Shown: positions 27,263-37,488 of the stretch, one piece after another
Numbering within the stretch: the first letter of the stretch is position 1
Layout of the letters: each line of letters opens with the position of its first letter
From: Gaiellales bacterium
Lineage (GTDB): Bacteria > Actinomycetota > Thermoleophilia > RBG-16-64-13
NCBI GenBank assembly: GCA_012719395.1
Contig: JAAYAL010000052.1
Location: forward strand, 1 to 64,000
DNA length: 64,000 bases
Reading direction: 5' to 3'
The notes under the pieces: model-generated
What the model was told of the DNA's origin: nothing
Seen by the model: only the letters and a program-made list of their open reading frames with translations
Databases searched by the model: none
Translations under genes and position numbers: made by a program

Positions 27263-28243
27263 GTGGCCGATCTCAACCTGGTGGAGGCGGTACGGGAAGG
27301 GTTGCGGCAAGAACTGGCGCGTGACCGCAAGGTGGTGGTGTTGGGAGAGGATGTGGCTAAGGACGGAGGCGTGTTCCGCTCCACCGACGGCCTCTTCGAG
27401 CAGTTCGGCCCGGAGCGGGTCATCGATACCCCGCTGGCTGAGTCGGGGATCGTGGGCATGGCCATCGGCATGGCTGTGGCCGGCTACCGGCCGGTGGCGG
27501 AGATCCAGTTCTCAGGGTTTGTGTACCCGGCCTACGATCAGCTGGTGAGCCACGCCTCCCGTCTGCGCAACCGCAGCCGTGGTCTCTACGCCTGCCCGCT
27601 GGTGGTGCGCATGCCGTATGGGGGCGGCATCCGGGCGCTGGAGCACCACTCGGAGAGCATGGAGGCCATCTTTGCTCACGTGCCCGGGCTCAAGGTGGTC
27701 ATCCCCTCCAACCCCTACGACGCCAAGGGCCTGCTGGCAGCCGCCATCCGCGATCCCGATCCGGTCATCTTCTGCGAGCCGGCCCGTATCTACCGCGCCG
27801 TGCGCATGGAGGTGCCGGACGAGGCCTACGAGGTACCGCTGGGCGAAGCCAAGGTGGTGCGGGAGGGGGTGGATATCAGCGTGATCGCCTGGGGGGCTTT
27901 GGTGCGAACAGCTCGGCAAGCGGCGGAGCAGTTGGCGCAGGAAGGGGTCTGCGACGTGGAGGTGGTGGACGTGCGCACGCTGTCGCCTCTCGACACCGGC
28001 ACGGTGCTGGCCAGCGTGCAGAAGACGGGGCGGGCGCTGGTGGTGCATGAGGCCTCGCGCACGGGCGGCTTCGGTGCGGAGATTGCCGCCCAGATCCAGG
28101 AGCAGGCACTGCTGCAGTTGCAGGCACCGGTGCGCCGCGTGGCGGGCAGTGACGTCATTCCGCCGCTGGCTAAGCTGGAGGACTACTTCCAACCGAGCAT
28201 GAATCTTTTGGTGAACGAAATCCGCGCGACGATGGAGTTCTGA
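27263..28243 (+). CDS. pdhB: Pyruvate/2-oxo acid dehydrogenase E1 beta
   Basis: 326 aa; VLGEDVAKDGGVFRSTDGLFEQFGPERVIDTPLAESGIVGMAIGMA. Confidence 0.94.
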   Translation: MADLNLVEAVREGLRQELARDRKVVVLGEDVAKDGGVFRSTDGLFEQFGPERVIDTPLAESGIVGMAIGMAVAGYRPVAEIQFSGFVYPAYDQLVSHASRLRNRSRGLYACPLVVRMPYGGGIRALEHHSESMEAIFAHVPGLKVVIPSNPYDAKGLLAAAIRDPDPVIFCEPARIYRAVRMEVPDEAYEVPLGEAKVVREGVDISVIAWGALVRTARQAAEQLAQEGVCDVEVVDVRTLSPLDTGTVLASVQKTGRALVVHEASRTGGFGAEIAAQIQEQALLQLQAPVRRVAGSDVIPPLAKLEDYFQPSMNLLVNEIRATMEF

Positions 28244-28245
28244 CC

Positions 28246-29685
28246 ATGGCGTACGAGTTCACATTCCCAGACGTGGGCGAGGGCATCACCGAGGGCGAGT
28301 TGCTGGCCTGGAAGGTGAAGGAGGGCGACCAGGTCGCCGAGAACGCGACGCTGGCCGAGGTGGAGACGGACAAAGCGGTGGTGGAAATCCCCTCGCCCAA
28401 GGCCGGCCGGGTGACCAAGCTTCACGCGCGTGAGGGCGACGTCATCAAGGTGGGCCAGGTGCTGGTGACCATCGAGGAGGCGGCGCCGGCGGCCGAAGCG
28501 GCGCCGGCGCCCGGCGAACTGCCCGGGGTGGAAGTGCCCGGTGCGGGCGCGGCGGCTGTGCCGAAGGAGGTGCCCAAGGAGCGGAAGCGCTTCGGGCCGG
28601 TGCCGCCGGTGGCGCAGGTCATGGAGGCTGAGGAGTTCTACACCGGGTCCGTGGTGGGGCGCCTGGAGGAGGCACCCAGGGGAGAGGGCTTCGCTGCGCC
28701 GGCGGCGCCTTCGGCACCGGCCGTAGGAGGAGCTACTTCCTCCGGGGTGAAGGTGCTGGCATTGCCCTCGGTGCGTGCCCTGGCCGAGGAATTGGGTGTG
28801 GACATCTCCCGCGTGCAGGGCACGGGGCCGGGTGGACGCATCCTCCGCCAGGACGTGGAGGATTACGCGGCGGCCGCGGCCTACGGGCGAGACCGCCCGC
28901 AGGCCACGTCGGTCCGGATAGAGGACATGGACAAGGCCCTGGCCTGCCTGGGGGGTTGCCTGGAGCAGGATGAGTACGGTGTCATCGAGCGCACGGCCTT
29001 CCGGGGCGTGCGCCACACCATGGCCAAGAAGATGCACGAGTCGCTGGCCCGCCAGGCCCAGGTGACGGAGACGGAAGAGGCCGATGCCACCGCCCTCCGC
29101 CGCATCCGCGAGAAGGGCCGTACCATGGCCCAGGAGCGCGGCATCCAGCATCTCACCTACCTGGCTTTCGTGGTGAAAGCGTCGGTCATGGCCCTGCAGC
29201 GCTTCCCGCGGCTCAATGCCGTGCTGGCCGAATCCTGCGACGAGTTCATCGTCAAGCGCTACTACAACATCGGTTTGGCAGTGGACACCAGCGCCGGCCT
29301 GGTGGTGCCCAACATCAAGCGCGCAGACCAGAAGAGCATCTTTGATCTGGCCAAAGAGATCAACGAACTCGTGGAACGCGCCCAGCTGCGCAAGCTCGGT
29401 TTGGACGAGATGCGCGGCGGCACCTTCACCATCAGCAACTACGGGGCCATCGGCGGCATTTACGCCACTCTGGTCAGCAACTACCCGGAGGTGGCCGTGC
29501 TGGGCATGGGGCGGGTGCGCGAGGTGGCGGTGCCGGACCGCGGCTCCCTGGTGGTCCGCTCCATGCTGCCGCTCAGCCTGACGTTCGACCATCAGTTGAT
29601 CGACGGGGCCGAGGCCGCACGCTTCCTCAACCTGGTGGTGAATTACCTGGAAGACCCGGACCTCATGCTGCTGGAAGGAGCCTAG
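28246..29685 (+). CDS. pdhC: 2-oxo acid dehydrogenase E2 (dihydrolipoamide acyltransferase)
   Basis: 479 aa; lipoyl motif EVETDKAVVEIPSP, PSBD VRALAEELGVDISRVQGTGPGGRILRQDV, C-terminal LTFDHQLIDGAEAARFLN. Confidence 0.94.
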   Translation: MAYEFTFPDVGEGITEGELLAWKVKEGDQVAENATLAEVETDKAVVEIPSPKAGRVTKLHAREGDVIKVGQVLVTIEEAAPAAEAAPAPGELPGVEVPGAGAAAVPKEVPKERKRFGPVPPVAQVMEAEEFYTGSVVGRLEEAPRGEGFAAPAAPSAPAVGGATSSGVKVLALPSVRALAEELGVDISRVQGTGPGGRILRQDVEDYAAAAAYGRDRPQATSVRIEDMDKALACLGGCLEQDEYGVIERTAFRGVRHTMAKKMHESLARQAQVTETEEADATALRRIREKGRTMAQERGIQHLTYLAFVVKASVMALQRFPRLNAVLAESCDEFIVKRYYNIGLAVDTSAGLVVPNIKRADQKSIFDLAKEINELVERAQLRKLGLDEMRGGTFTISNYGAIGGIYATLVSNYPEVAVLGMGRVREVAVPDRGSLVVRSMLPLSLTFDHQLIDGAEAARFLNLVVNYLEDPDLMLLEGA

Positions 29686-29714
29686 GCCTGGGCGGAGCGG
29701 CCGCGAGAGAGCCT

Positions 29715-30641
29715 GTGTCGGGTGCACGCGGCGCGCTGAGGCATGAGGCGGCCGGGTGCGCGGCGCGTGCGCTCGAGTCGCCACCGCCGGTTGGCTTGGT
29801 GGTGGCCACCGAGGTGGAGGCGCGCCCGCTTCTCAACGGTCGCTTCCGAACGGCGAAGTCCTGGGAGGCGGCCGGCCGGCGCTGGTTCGTGGGCGATGTG
29901 GCAGCGGTGGCAGACGATGCCGAGCCTGCCGCCTGCGTGGGCCCCGCCCGCGAAACGGTGTCGCGAGGGCGGCAACAGCCGGTGGTGGTGGTGATCTCCG
30001 GCTACGACAGAGCCAATGGGGCGGCGGCCACCGCCCTGCTGGTGGAGCGCTTCGCGCCGGTCCTGGTCATCAATTTCGGTATCGCCGGAGCCTTCCCCGG
30101 ATCAGGCTTGGCCCTGTGTGACCTGGTGCTGGCCACCGCCGACAGCTACGCCGACACGGGAACCTCCTCACCCCAGGGGTGGCTGCCGACGGAGGAGTTC
30201 GGCCTGCCGCTGGCCGAGGTGGGCGGGAAGCAGTTCTGGAACACCTTCCCCCTGAGCGCGCCGCTGGTGCGAGGCGCTGCGGCCGTCCTGCGGCGGTCAG
30301 GTTGGCAGGAAGAAGGGGCCGGCCGCGCGGTCCGAGGCCGGCGTCTGCGGAGGGGCCCCTTCGTGACCCTCTCTCAGGTGACGGGTACGGCGGAGGAAGC
30401 CCTGACGCTTGAGGCGCGGTGGGGTGCCTTGGCTGAATCCATGGAAGGCGCGGCCTGCGCCCACATGTGCGCACTGTACGGGATCCCCTGCCTGGAAGTG
30501 CGTGGCATCAGCAACCTGGTGGGCGACCGCGACCGCGACCGTGGCCGTTGGGACGTCACGGGCGCAGCGGCGGAAGCGGCGGATGCGGTGCAGGCGGTGC
30601 TCCGCGGCGAAATCCTGGAATTGTTGCGGGGGCGGGAGTGA
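29715..30641 (+). CDS. mqnB: Futalosine hydrolase
   Basis: VLVINFGIAGAFPGSGLALCDLVLA, ESMEGAACAHMCALYGIPCLEVRGISNLVGDRD; adjacent to mqnD. Confidence 0.88.
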   Translation: MSGARGALRHEAAGCAARALESPPPVGLVVATEVEARPLLNGRFRTAKSWEAAGRRWFVGDVAAVADDAEPAACVGPARETVSRGRQQPVVVVISGYDRANGAAATALLVERFAPVLVINFGIAGAFPGSGLALCDLVLATADSYADTGTSSPQGWLPTEEFGLPLAEVGGKQFWNTFPLSAPLVRGAAAVLRRSGWQEEGAGRAVRGRRLRRGPFVTLSQVTGTAEEALTLEARWGALAESMEGAACAHMCALYGIPCLEVRGISNLVGDRDRDRGRWDVTGAAAEAADAVQAVLRGEILELLRGRE

Positions 30642-31588
30642 AGCTGTCGCTGGCCATCTCTCCCTGCCCCAACGACACCTTCATCTTCCACGCCTGGATA
30701 GCCGGACTCGTGCCGGGAGCGCCGGAAGTGGAAACGCGTCTGGTCGACATCGACGAGTTGAACGCGTTGGCTCTGGCCGGTATCCCGGATGTGACCAAGC
30801 TCTCTTTCGCCGCTTTCGCCCGGGTGCGCGAAGGCTACGCGCTGCTGCACGCGGGCGGTGCACTGGGCCGCGGGTGCGGGCCGTTGGTGGTGGTGCGGTC
30901 TGACTCGGCGCTGCGGAGGGGTGAGCGCCCACTGGGCGGTGCGCGTGTGGCCATCCCCGGGGAGCTCACCACGGCGGCCCTGCTGCTGCGTCTGTACCTC
31001 GTCTCCGGCGAAGGCGGCGGCGCGGCCGGATCCCACACCGAGGGCACCACCTTGTCGGCGGCGGCCGCCGCTAAGGGGCCCGGCGCCTGCATCGAGAGCC
31101 CCGTGCGGCTGGAGGTCCTTCGTTTCGACGAAATCATGACGGCGGTGGCCTCTAGCCAGGTGGACGCGGGCGTCATCATTCACGAGAGTCGCTTCACCTA
31201 TCCCGCGCTGGGGCTGGCCGCCTTGGTCGACCTGGGGGAGTGGTGGGAGCGCACCACCGGGTATGCCATCCCCTTGGGCGGCATCGCTGTGCGGCGGGAC
31301 CTGGGCCCCGAGGTGGCGGCGGCGGCGGACAGGGCGGTGCGTGAGAGCCTGCTGGCTGCCCGGCGCGCCCCGGAGGCCTCGGCCGCCTTTATCCGCGAGC
31401 ATGCCCAGGAGATGGACGAGGCCGTGTGCCGGCAGCACATCGATCTCTACGTCAACCAGTACTCGCTGGATTACGGCCGGGCGGGGCGGGCGGCCATCGA
31501 GGAGTTGCTGGGGCGCGCGGGGCAGACGGGAGGCGACACGGCCGCCGCCGATCCGGCCGAGGCGCTTCCGCTCTTCTGGGACGGGTGA
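30638..31588 (+). CDS. mqnD: 1,4-dihydroxy-6-naphthoate synthase
   Basis: VKLSLAISPCPNDTFIFHAWIAGLV...DIDELNALALAGIPDVTKLSFAAFARV... Confidence 0.92.
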   Translation: MKLSLAISPCPNDTFIFHAWIAGLVPGAPEVETRLVDIDELNALALAGIPDVTKLSFAAFARVREGYALLHAGGALGRGCGPLVVVRSDSALRRGERPLGGARVAIPGELTTAALLLRLYLVSGEGGGAAGSHTEGTTLSAAAAAKGPGACIESPVRLEVLRFDEIMTAVASSQVDAGVIIHESRFTYPALGLAALVDLGEWWERTTGYAIPLGGIAVRRDLGPEVAAAADRAVRESLLAARRAPEASAAFIREHAQEMDEAVCRQHIDLYVNQYSLDYGRAGRAAIEELLGRAGQTGGDTAAADPAEALPLFWDG

Positions 31589-31595
31589 GCGGCCG

Positions 31596-32848
31596 GTGGG
31601 GACGATAGAGGTCCTGCGGGCAGGCAGGACGCGCGGCCGGGTCTTCTACGGCTGGTACGTGCTGGCGGCGTCGTTTGCCATCCTTTTCTTCAACGCGGGC
31701 GTCCGTTTCCTGATCGGCGTTCTCATGAAGCCCATGCTGGCCGAGTTCGGCTGGAGCCGCAGCTGGGTGTCCGCCGCCATCCTGCTCAACACGGTCATGT
31801 GGGCCCTGACCATGGTGGTGGTGGGGAAGCTGTACGACAGGTATGGCCCCAAGTGGGTCATCGCTCGTCGGTGCTCTTTGCCGCCGGTTACATGCTCATG
31901 GCGGGCACGCGGTCGCTGTGGCAACTGATGCTGTCCTACGGCGTCCTGGCCGGCGTGGGCTTTGGGGCCACCACCCCGCCGATGTTCGGGGCCATCATCT
32001 GCCGCTGGTTCGAGAGGAGGCGGGGGATGGCAGTGAGCCTGGCCATGGCCGGGAGTTGCCTGGGGCAGTTCGTCTTGATCCCTCCGTTCACCGGGATGAG
32101 CATTGCGCTTGGGTGGCGCGCCACCAGCTTCTGGTTGGGGGCGGCCGGTTTCGTCCTCAACGTATTGCTGGCCGTCATCGTCATACGCGACGATCCGGTA
32201 CCCATGGGGATTGCCCCATACGGGCACGTCAGCAGCCCTGCATCCGGAGCTGCCGTCCACGCCTCGCACTCACACGGAGCCGCCGACCTGTCGCTCAGGC
32301 AGGCGATACGCACGCGTCCCCTTTGGCTGTTCGCGGTCTCCATGTTCGTATGCGGAGGCGCCGACTTCTTGGTGAGCCCACACCTGGTACCCATGGTGAC
32401 CGACCAGGGTATCTCGACCACCACGGCCGCGAACATGCTTGCCTGGTTCGGATTGCTGAGCCTGGCGGGCATACTGCTGGCCGGCCCCGCCTCTGATGCC
32501 ATCGGAGATCGCGTGCCTATCGCCATCACCTTCGCGCTCCGCATTGCTCTCTTCCTCATGATCCCACTGGTCCAGACCGAAGCCACCTTCTGGATCTTCT
32601 CTCTTGGCTTCGGCCTGACATTCCTTGTCACCGCCCCCTTGACGCCCACGCTCAGCGGTCGTCTCTTCGGGTTCGCCAATATCGGGCTCATCGCGGGTTT
32701 TGTGACCACCATCCACCAGCTGGGCGGAGGTCTCTGGGCGTACCTGGGCGGGGCCATCTACGACGCCACCGGCAGCTACGCCCTGGCATTTGCCATCACC
32801 ATGGGGTTGACCGCGGTTGTGCTGGTTTGCATGCTCATGTTGAAGTAA
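31596..32848 (+). pseudogene. MFS transporter (monocarboxylate/OFA-like) with a single frameshift near 31865
   Basis: Frame 1 ends ...VVVGKLYDRYGPKWVIA; homology continues in another frame as SSVLFAAGYMLMAGTRSLWQLMLSYGVLAGVGFGATTPPMFGAIICRWFERRRGMA... Confidence 0.8.
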
Positions 32849-32937
32849 CCTGCGCGAGTGGCGGACCCGGGTGCCTCGCCTGGGTAGGAGAGGGGTTGCG
32901 CGGAACGTCCCGCCTGGGACGAAAGAAGGGTGCTGAC

Positions 32938-34080
32938 ATGCCGTATCAGATCGCTCGATATCCCATGGACAAGGTGAAGCGGGTGTCACAGCCCACCATC
33001 CGGATCGTGAGCGAGATCCAGCAGGTGCGTGAGGACGAGAATGGCTACAACCGTGCCGTCCGGGGTGACTTCGGCCCGGTGGTCCAACGCGAGCGCAGCC
33101 GGTTCTGCGCCAAGTACCCGCTGGGAGCCGTGCTTCGCGGCTTCGGAGAGAAACTCGCTCCGCTGATGGAAGGCCAGCCTGCTCAGCAGCGCGCGCCGAT
33201 ACCGGCTTCGCCCGAGGTGTTGAGTCAACACATCAAGCGCGTCGGCTATTTCCTGCGCGCTGACATGATGGGTATCTGCCGCCTGCCGCGGTACGCCGTG
33301 TACAGCCATGACAGGCGAGGCGCGGAGGTCAGCCTCGACCATCCCAACGCCATCGTGATCGTGATCGACCAAGACTACGACACGATGCACCGCTCCAGCG
33401 GCCGGGACTGGATTTCCGGCAGCCAGAGCCATCTGGGGTACTCGTTCGCGGCCGTGACCGCCTGCATGCTTTCGGACTACATACGAAGGCTGGGGTACTC
33501 TGCGCGCGCCCACTACGCCCGTGACTATCAGGTGCTGATCCCGCCTCTGCTGTTGTGGGCGGGGATTGGGGAGCACTGCCGCCTGGGTGATTCCGTGCTC
33601 AATCCGTTCCTGGGCGCTCGGTTCAAAGCTGCTGCTGTGACCACGGACATGCCCTTGGCGCCGGATCAGCCCATAGACTTCGGGCTGCAATCCTTCTGTG
33701 AGCAGTGCGGCCGCTGCGCGGAGGAATGCCCGGCCAGGGCCATTCCGTCGGGCGGCAAGACGCTGTACAACGGGCGTGAGGTATGGAAGCTTGACGAGGA
33801 GCGATGCACGCGCTTTCGACTCACCAACCAACGTGGTTCTTCCTGCGGACGTTGCATCAAGGTCTGCCCGTGGAACAAGCCGGAAGGACGTATGCATTCC
33901 GTGGCGCGTTTCGTGGCCCGCAACGCGCCCATCCTCGATCGCGCGCTGGTCAGGATGGATAGTCTCATGTATCCGGAACGCGAGACCCCCGCACCCTGGT
34001 GGTTCGACCTCGAGGAGCGTGACGGCATACTCTCCCCGCCGCGTGTCTCCGGCCGCGAGTGGGAGGAGCCGGACGCGTAG
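32938..34080 (+). CDS. Reductive-dehalogenase-like (RdhA family) protein, short, no TAT signal
   Basis: 380 aa; FCEQCGRCAEECPARAIPSGGKTLYNGREVWKLDEERCTRFRLTNQRGSSCGRCIKVCPWNKP, RdhA-type double [4Fe-4S] signature; no RR signal peptide at the N-terminus. Confidence 0.8.
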   Translation: MPYQIARYPMDKVKRVSQPTIRIVSEIQQVREDENGYNRAVRGDFGPVVQRERSRFCAKYPLGAVLRGFGEKLAPLMEGQPAQQRAPIPASPEVLSQHIKRVGYFLRADMMGICRLPRYAVYSHDRRGAEVSLDHPNAIVIVIDQDYDTMHRSSGRDWISGSQSHLGYSFAAVTACMLSDYIRRLGYSARAHYARDYQVLIPPLLLWAGIGEHCRLGDSVLNPFLGARFKAAAVTTDMPLAPDQPIDFGLQSFCEQCGRCAEECPARAIPSGGKTLYNGREVWKLDEERCTRFRLTNQRGSSCGRCIKVCPWNKPEGRMHSVARFVARNAPILDRALVRMDSLMYPERETPAPWWFDLEERDGILSPPRVSGREWEEPDA

Positions 34081-34089
34081 AAAAAAGAA

Positions 34090-34119
34090 CTGCGGCCGGG
34101 GCGATAGCCCCGGCCGCAG
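34090..34119 (-). terminator. Terminator between convergent genes
   Basis: 13-bp perfect stem CTGCGGCCGGGGC-GATA-GCCCCGGCCGCAG; the A-rich AAAAAAGAA at 34081-34089 is a U-tract for the minus-strand gene. Confidence 0.8.
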
Positions 34120-34146
34120 CCCGCTGTGCGATTCGACTGTCCCGCT

Positions 34147-35325
34147 CTACTTCGCGGCGGGCGCTGGTACCTCCTCCGGGCCCAGGGGAGGACCGGGGAC
34201 GGCGAAGGGCACGCGCATGAAGAAGAGGTTGTGGACGAGCGCCCAGATGGCCAGGTTGTGGAGCATGAACCACGCTGTCACCAGGTTGATGTCCGCAGGG
34301 CCCATGTTGGGGTCGCCGGTGAACGCGGTGTTGATGTGGTGCAGGATGGGCGGCCCGAGCACGTAGCGCAGGAGCACGATCCAGACCGCAGGCACGATCA
34401 GTTGATACAGGACGAACAAGCCGAGGCCGCGCAGTGGTTGTTTCGTGTTCGCGAATGGGTAGAAGCCGAAGATGAGCGAGGACAGGAGCGCCCACCCGAT
34501 AAGGCTGGCTGCCACCGCCGCCCATCCGAATGTGGCGCCTTCCGCTTCGAATGCGGGAAACAGGAATCTCCAGCAGACGTAGCCGAGCACGAGTGCTGCG
34601 AGCGTCACCAGCATGCGGTGCAGCTTCCGGCCGGCTTTGTAGAATGGCCAGCCCTGGAAGACCATCGTGGTCCCGAAGATCTCGATCCACACGATGATCC
34701 ACACCACCAAGGAGAACCAGTCATTCGCAAACCACTTACCACCTTGGTTGAACGCTTGGTCCGCGCCGCTGGTGGGATCGAGGTTGGGGATGAGGAACCA
34801 GATCAGGCCGGCAGCGATCAGGATAACGATTGTGGCCAGGAGCCAGTTCTTCCACGGTTTGGCATAGGGGCGGATGTCGGCGCCGTCATAATGGCCGTCG
34901 AACGCGTACCAGAGGGTGAAACCGAAAAGCGCGATGCCGAACCAGACGCCGTACAGGGCAGGAACGCCCTCCGCTGTCGGGGCCCCGGTGAGAGGCATCT
35001 TCGGCCACACCCAGGTCTCAATGGCAGTAAAGACAAGGGCGACCGCGATCCAGACGATGCACTGGAGGATGCCGGTCATCCACCGGTTGCGTCCGGGCCT
35101 CCATGAACCACCTGGTGCTCCGAATGGCCAGCCCAGACCGACGATGCCGAAAGTCACTGTTCCCATGAGCAAGAAGAACGACATGGGAAGGTACCAGTTC
35201 ACGAACCATTGCCCCGGTACCAGATACATGAACAACCAGGCGATGATTACCAGGATAACGAACTGCAGCAAAGCTTTTGGAAAAGTGAACGGCTTATCCA
35301 CTGTCAACGCTCCCCCTGGAGTCAA
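34147..35325 (-). CDS. Polytopic membrane protein of unknown family
   Basis: 392 aa; about 10-12 predicted TM segments by eye (ALLQFVILVIIAWLFMYLV, FFLLMGTVTFGIVGLGW, ILQCIVWIAVALVFTAIE ...). Confidence 0.7.
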   Translation of the reverse strand: MTPGGALTVDKPFTFPKALLQFVILVIIAWLFMYLVPGQWFVNWYLPMSFFLLMGTVTFGIVGLGWPFGAPGGSWRPGRNRWMTGILQCIVWIAVALVFTAIETWVWPKMPLTGAPTAEGVPALYGVWFGIALFGFTLWYAFDGHYDGADIRPYAKPWKNWLLATIVILIAAGLIWFLIPNLDPTSGADQAFNQGGKWFANDWFSLVVWIIVWIEIFGTTMVFQGWPFYKAGRKLHRMLVTLAALVLGYVCWRFLFPAFEAEGATFGWAAVAASLIGWALLSSLIFGFYPFANTKQPLRGLGLFVLYQLIVPAVWIVLLRYVLGPPILHHINTAFTGDPNMGPADINLVTAWFMLHNLAIWALVHNLFFMRVPFAVPGPPLGPEEVPAPAAK

Positions 35326-35732
35326 TTTCTTCGCCGCACGCCTAGAAGAGATTTGAGCGCAAACCCTGGGCGCAGGCCGGCGAGATCCGGGTCACATAGT
35401 TGGTGCTTATCCGAAAATAGCCTCCTTTCTTCTGTCCACAGCGGCGCTCCGCTTGGTTTCTGAGCGTTCTACCCCAGCATCGACTTCGCGGCAAAGAAAT
35501 GCCATCGCGTTTGCGCAAATGGGTACGAAAAAGCGCAGCGCTCTTCTCCACTAGCCGCCTCTCTCCCCGCCCCGCGGCGCTCACTCCTTTTCTAGTGTTC
35601 CAAGCCACCCACGGCCGGCGGCCATACGAGATGCGGTTTTCCGGGTGTCGATGCGATGAAGGGATAGCGCCGCGTTGCACCCGGCTTCCATACTCTGAAC
35701 TGCAGTCCTGCATACCGCGGCCGGGAGACTTC

Positions 35733-37454
35733 ATGAATGCTGAAGGCAAAAACCTATGTCAGGCAAACCAAAGCAACAGCCAACCTGGAGCGGATGAAGA
35801 GGCCCTCCGCCTTTGGGCCCCGCAGGGGCCCTGGGACGGCCCTGCCATCCCTCTGAGAGATGTCTTTGGGACGTGGGCTCGCCGGACACCTGGGAAGCTG
35901 GCCCTCATCTGCGGCGACCGCAGACTCACCTACGCCGATATGGAAGGTCTTGTTGCGCAGGCCACGGCCGCGCTGCAGGCCAGCGGCTTCAAGCCCGGTG
36001 ATCGGTTGGCAATCAGCGCTCAGAACTCGGTGGAACTCGTCGTCTTCTACTACGCGCTCACCTCGGCGGGATGTATCGCTGTCTGGGTGAACCCGTCATA
36101 TCGCGGCCAAGAGCTCCTGTTCCCCCTGGCCAACACGGGTGCGCGCGCCTTGCTGGTGGATGACGCGGGACCGGTGCTCGACCAGGTGGCCGAGGCAAAG
36201 AGCAGTGGAGGGCTGCCGGAACTGGAGTGCATCTACACCAGGACTGAGGCTGAAGAAGAATCCGGTGCCGGTTCACCGCTCAGGGTGCAGACGTGGGAAA
36301 GCTTCATTCGGGCCGGAGATCCCACCGCGGCGCGCCCCGTGGAAGCGGCGGACGATGACTATGCCATGATCATTCATACCTCGGGAGCTACCGGTGTGCC
36401 TAAGGGCGCTCCGTCCACCCACTGGCAGTGCACGAACGAGGGCTTCCACTACGCGCGTGCGTTGCGCACCGGGCCCGAAGACGTGTTTCTAGGGGCGCTC
36501 CCCATGTTTCACTCCTTCGGCTTCATCTGCCTTCTCAATCAACCTTTCCAGTTGGGGGCCACGCTCGTGGTGATGCCCGAATGGAACACCGGTGAGGGGC
36601 TCCGTTTGATCGAGGAGGAGAAGATCACGGTGCACCCGATGGCGCCCACTCACTACCTGCTGGAGATGAAGCACGCTGACTTCGGCCAGAGAGATCTCAC
36701 CTCGATGCGTACGGGGCTTATCTCGGGATACGTACCACCCAGAGATCTCTTCGATGAGATCGAGCAGAAGTACCCGGGCATGGTCTACAGCAACTTCTGG
36801 GGCTCCTCCGAGACCGGTCCCGGTCTGTTCAGCCCCTATGACGCCCTGCGGGAGAAGCGCTATTTCACCGTGGGCCGGGCGGTCGTCGGTGAAGAAGTCA
36901 GGGTGGCAGACGCCGAATCGGGCGAGGAGCTTCCGCTGGGCACGCCCGGTGAGCTTCAGGTTCGCGGCCCAAACGTCATCAGGGAGTACTGGAACAACCC
37001 CGAGGAGACCCAGCGTCACTTCCACGCCGGTGGGTGGTTCAAGACCGGTGACATGGCCACTCTGGATGAGGATGGCTACGTCACCATCGTGGGGCGCATC
37101 AAGGACCAGATCAATCGCGGCGGCCTCAAGATAACGCCGAGCGATCTGGAGCAGGAGATCCAAGGATTCCCCGGTGTGGAGCAGGTGTGTGTGATAGGCG
37201 TCCCCAACCCGGTTCTTGGTGAGAGTATCTGCGTGTGCGTCGTCCCCACAGCCGGCTGCCAACTGGACCTTGATCAACTGCGTGCTTTCCTGGCAACGCG
37301 GGTGGCGCGCAACCATCTGCCCGATGAACTCTGCCTGATGGACGAGTTCCCGCGCCTGAGCGGTGGGGTCAAGATCGACAAGTACGGCAAACAGGGCCTT
37401 CGTGCCCTGGTTCTGGCGCGCGAAGATCGACAGGTCTACCGCAAGAAGAAGTGA
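35733..37454 (+). CDS. AMP-dependent acyl/aryl-CoA ligase
   Basis: 573 aa; IIHTSGATGVPKGAPSTHWQ, GDMATLDEDGYVTIVGRIKDQINRGGLKITPSDLE. Confidence 0.92.
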   Translation: MNAEGKNLCQANQSNSQPGADEEALRLWAPQGPWDGPAIPLRDVFGTWARRTPGKLALICGDRRLTYADMEGLVAQATAALQASGFKPGDRLAISAQNSVELVVFYYALTSAGCIAVWVNPSYRGQELLFPLANTGARALLVDDAGPVLDQVAEAKSSGGLPELECIYTRTEAEEESGAGSPLRVQTWESFIRAGDPTAARPVEAADDDYAMIIHTSGATGVPKGAPSTHWQCTNEGFHYARALRTGPEDVFLGALPMFHSFGFICLLNQPFQLGATLVVMPEWNTGEGLRLIEEEKITVHPMAPTHYLLEMKHADFGQRDLTSMRTGLISGYVPPRDLFDEIEQKYPGMVYSNFWGSSETGPGLFSPYDALREKRYFTVGRAVVGEEVRVADAESGEELPLGTPGELQVRGPNVIREYWNNPEETQRHFHAGGWFKTGDMATLDEDGYVTIVGRIKDQINRGGLKITPSDLEQEIQGFPGVEQVCVIGVPNPVLGESICVCVVPTAGCQLDLDQLRAFLATRVARNHLPDELCLMDEFPRLSGGVKIDKYGKQGLRALVLAREDRQVYRKKK

Positions 37455-37488
37455 TCTGGCAGGGGCCGAGTTGAGGGAGGATCCGCTC

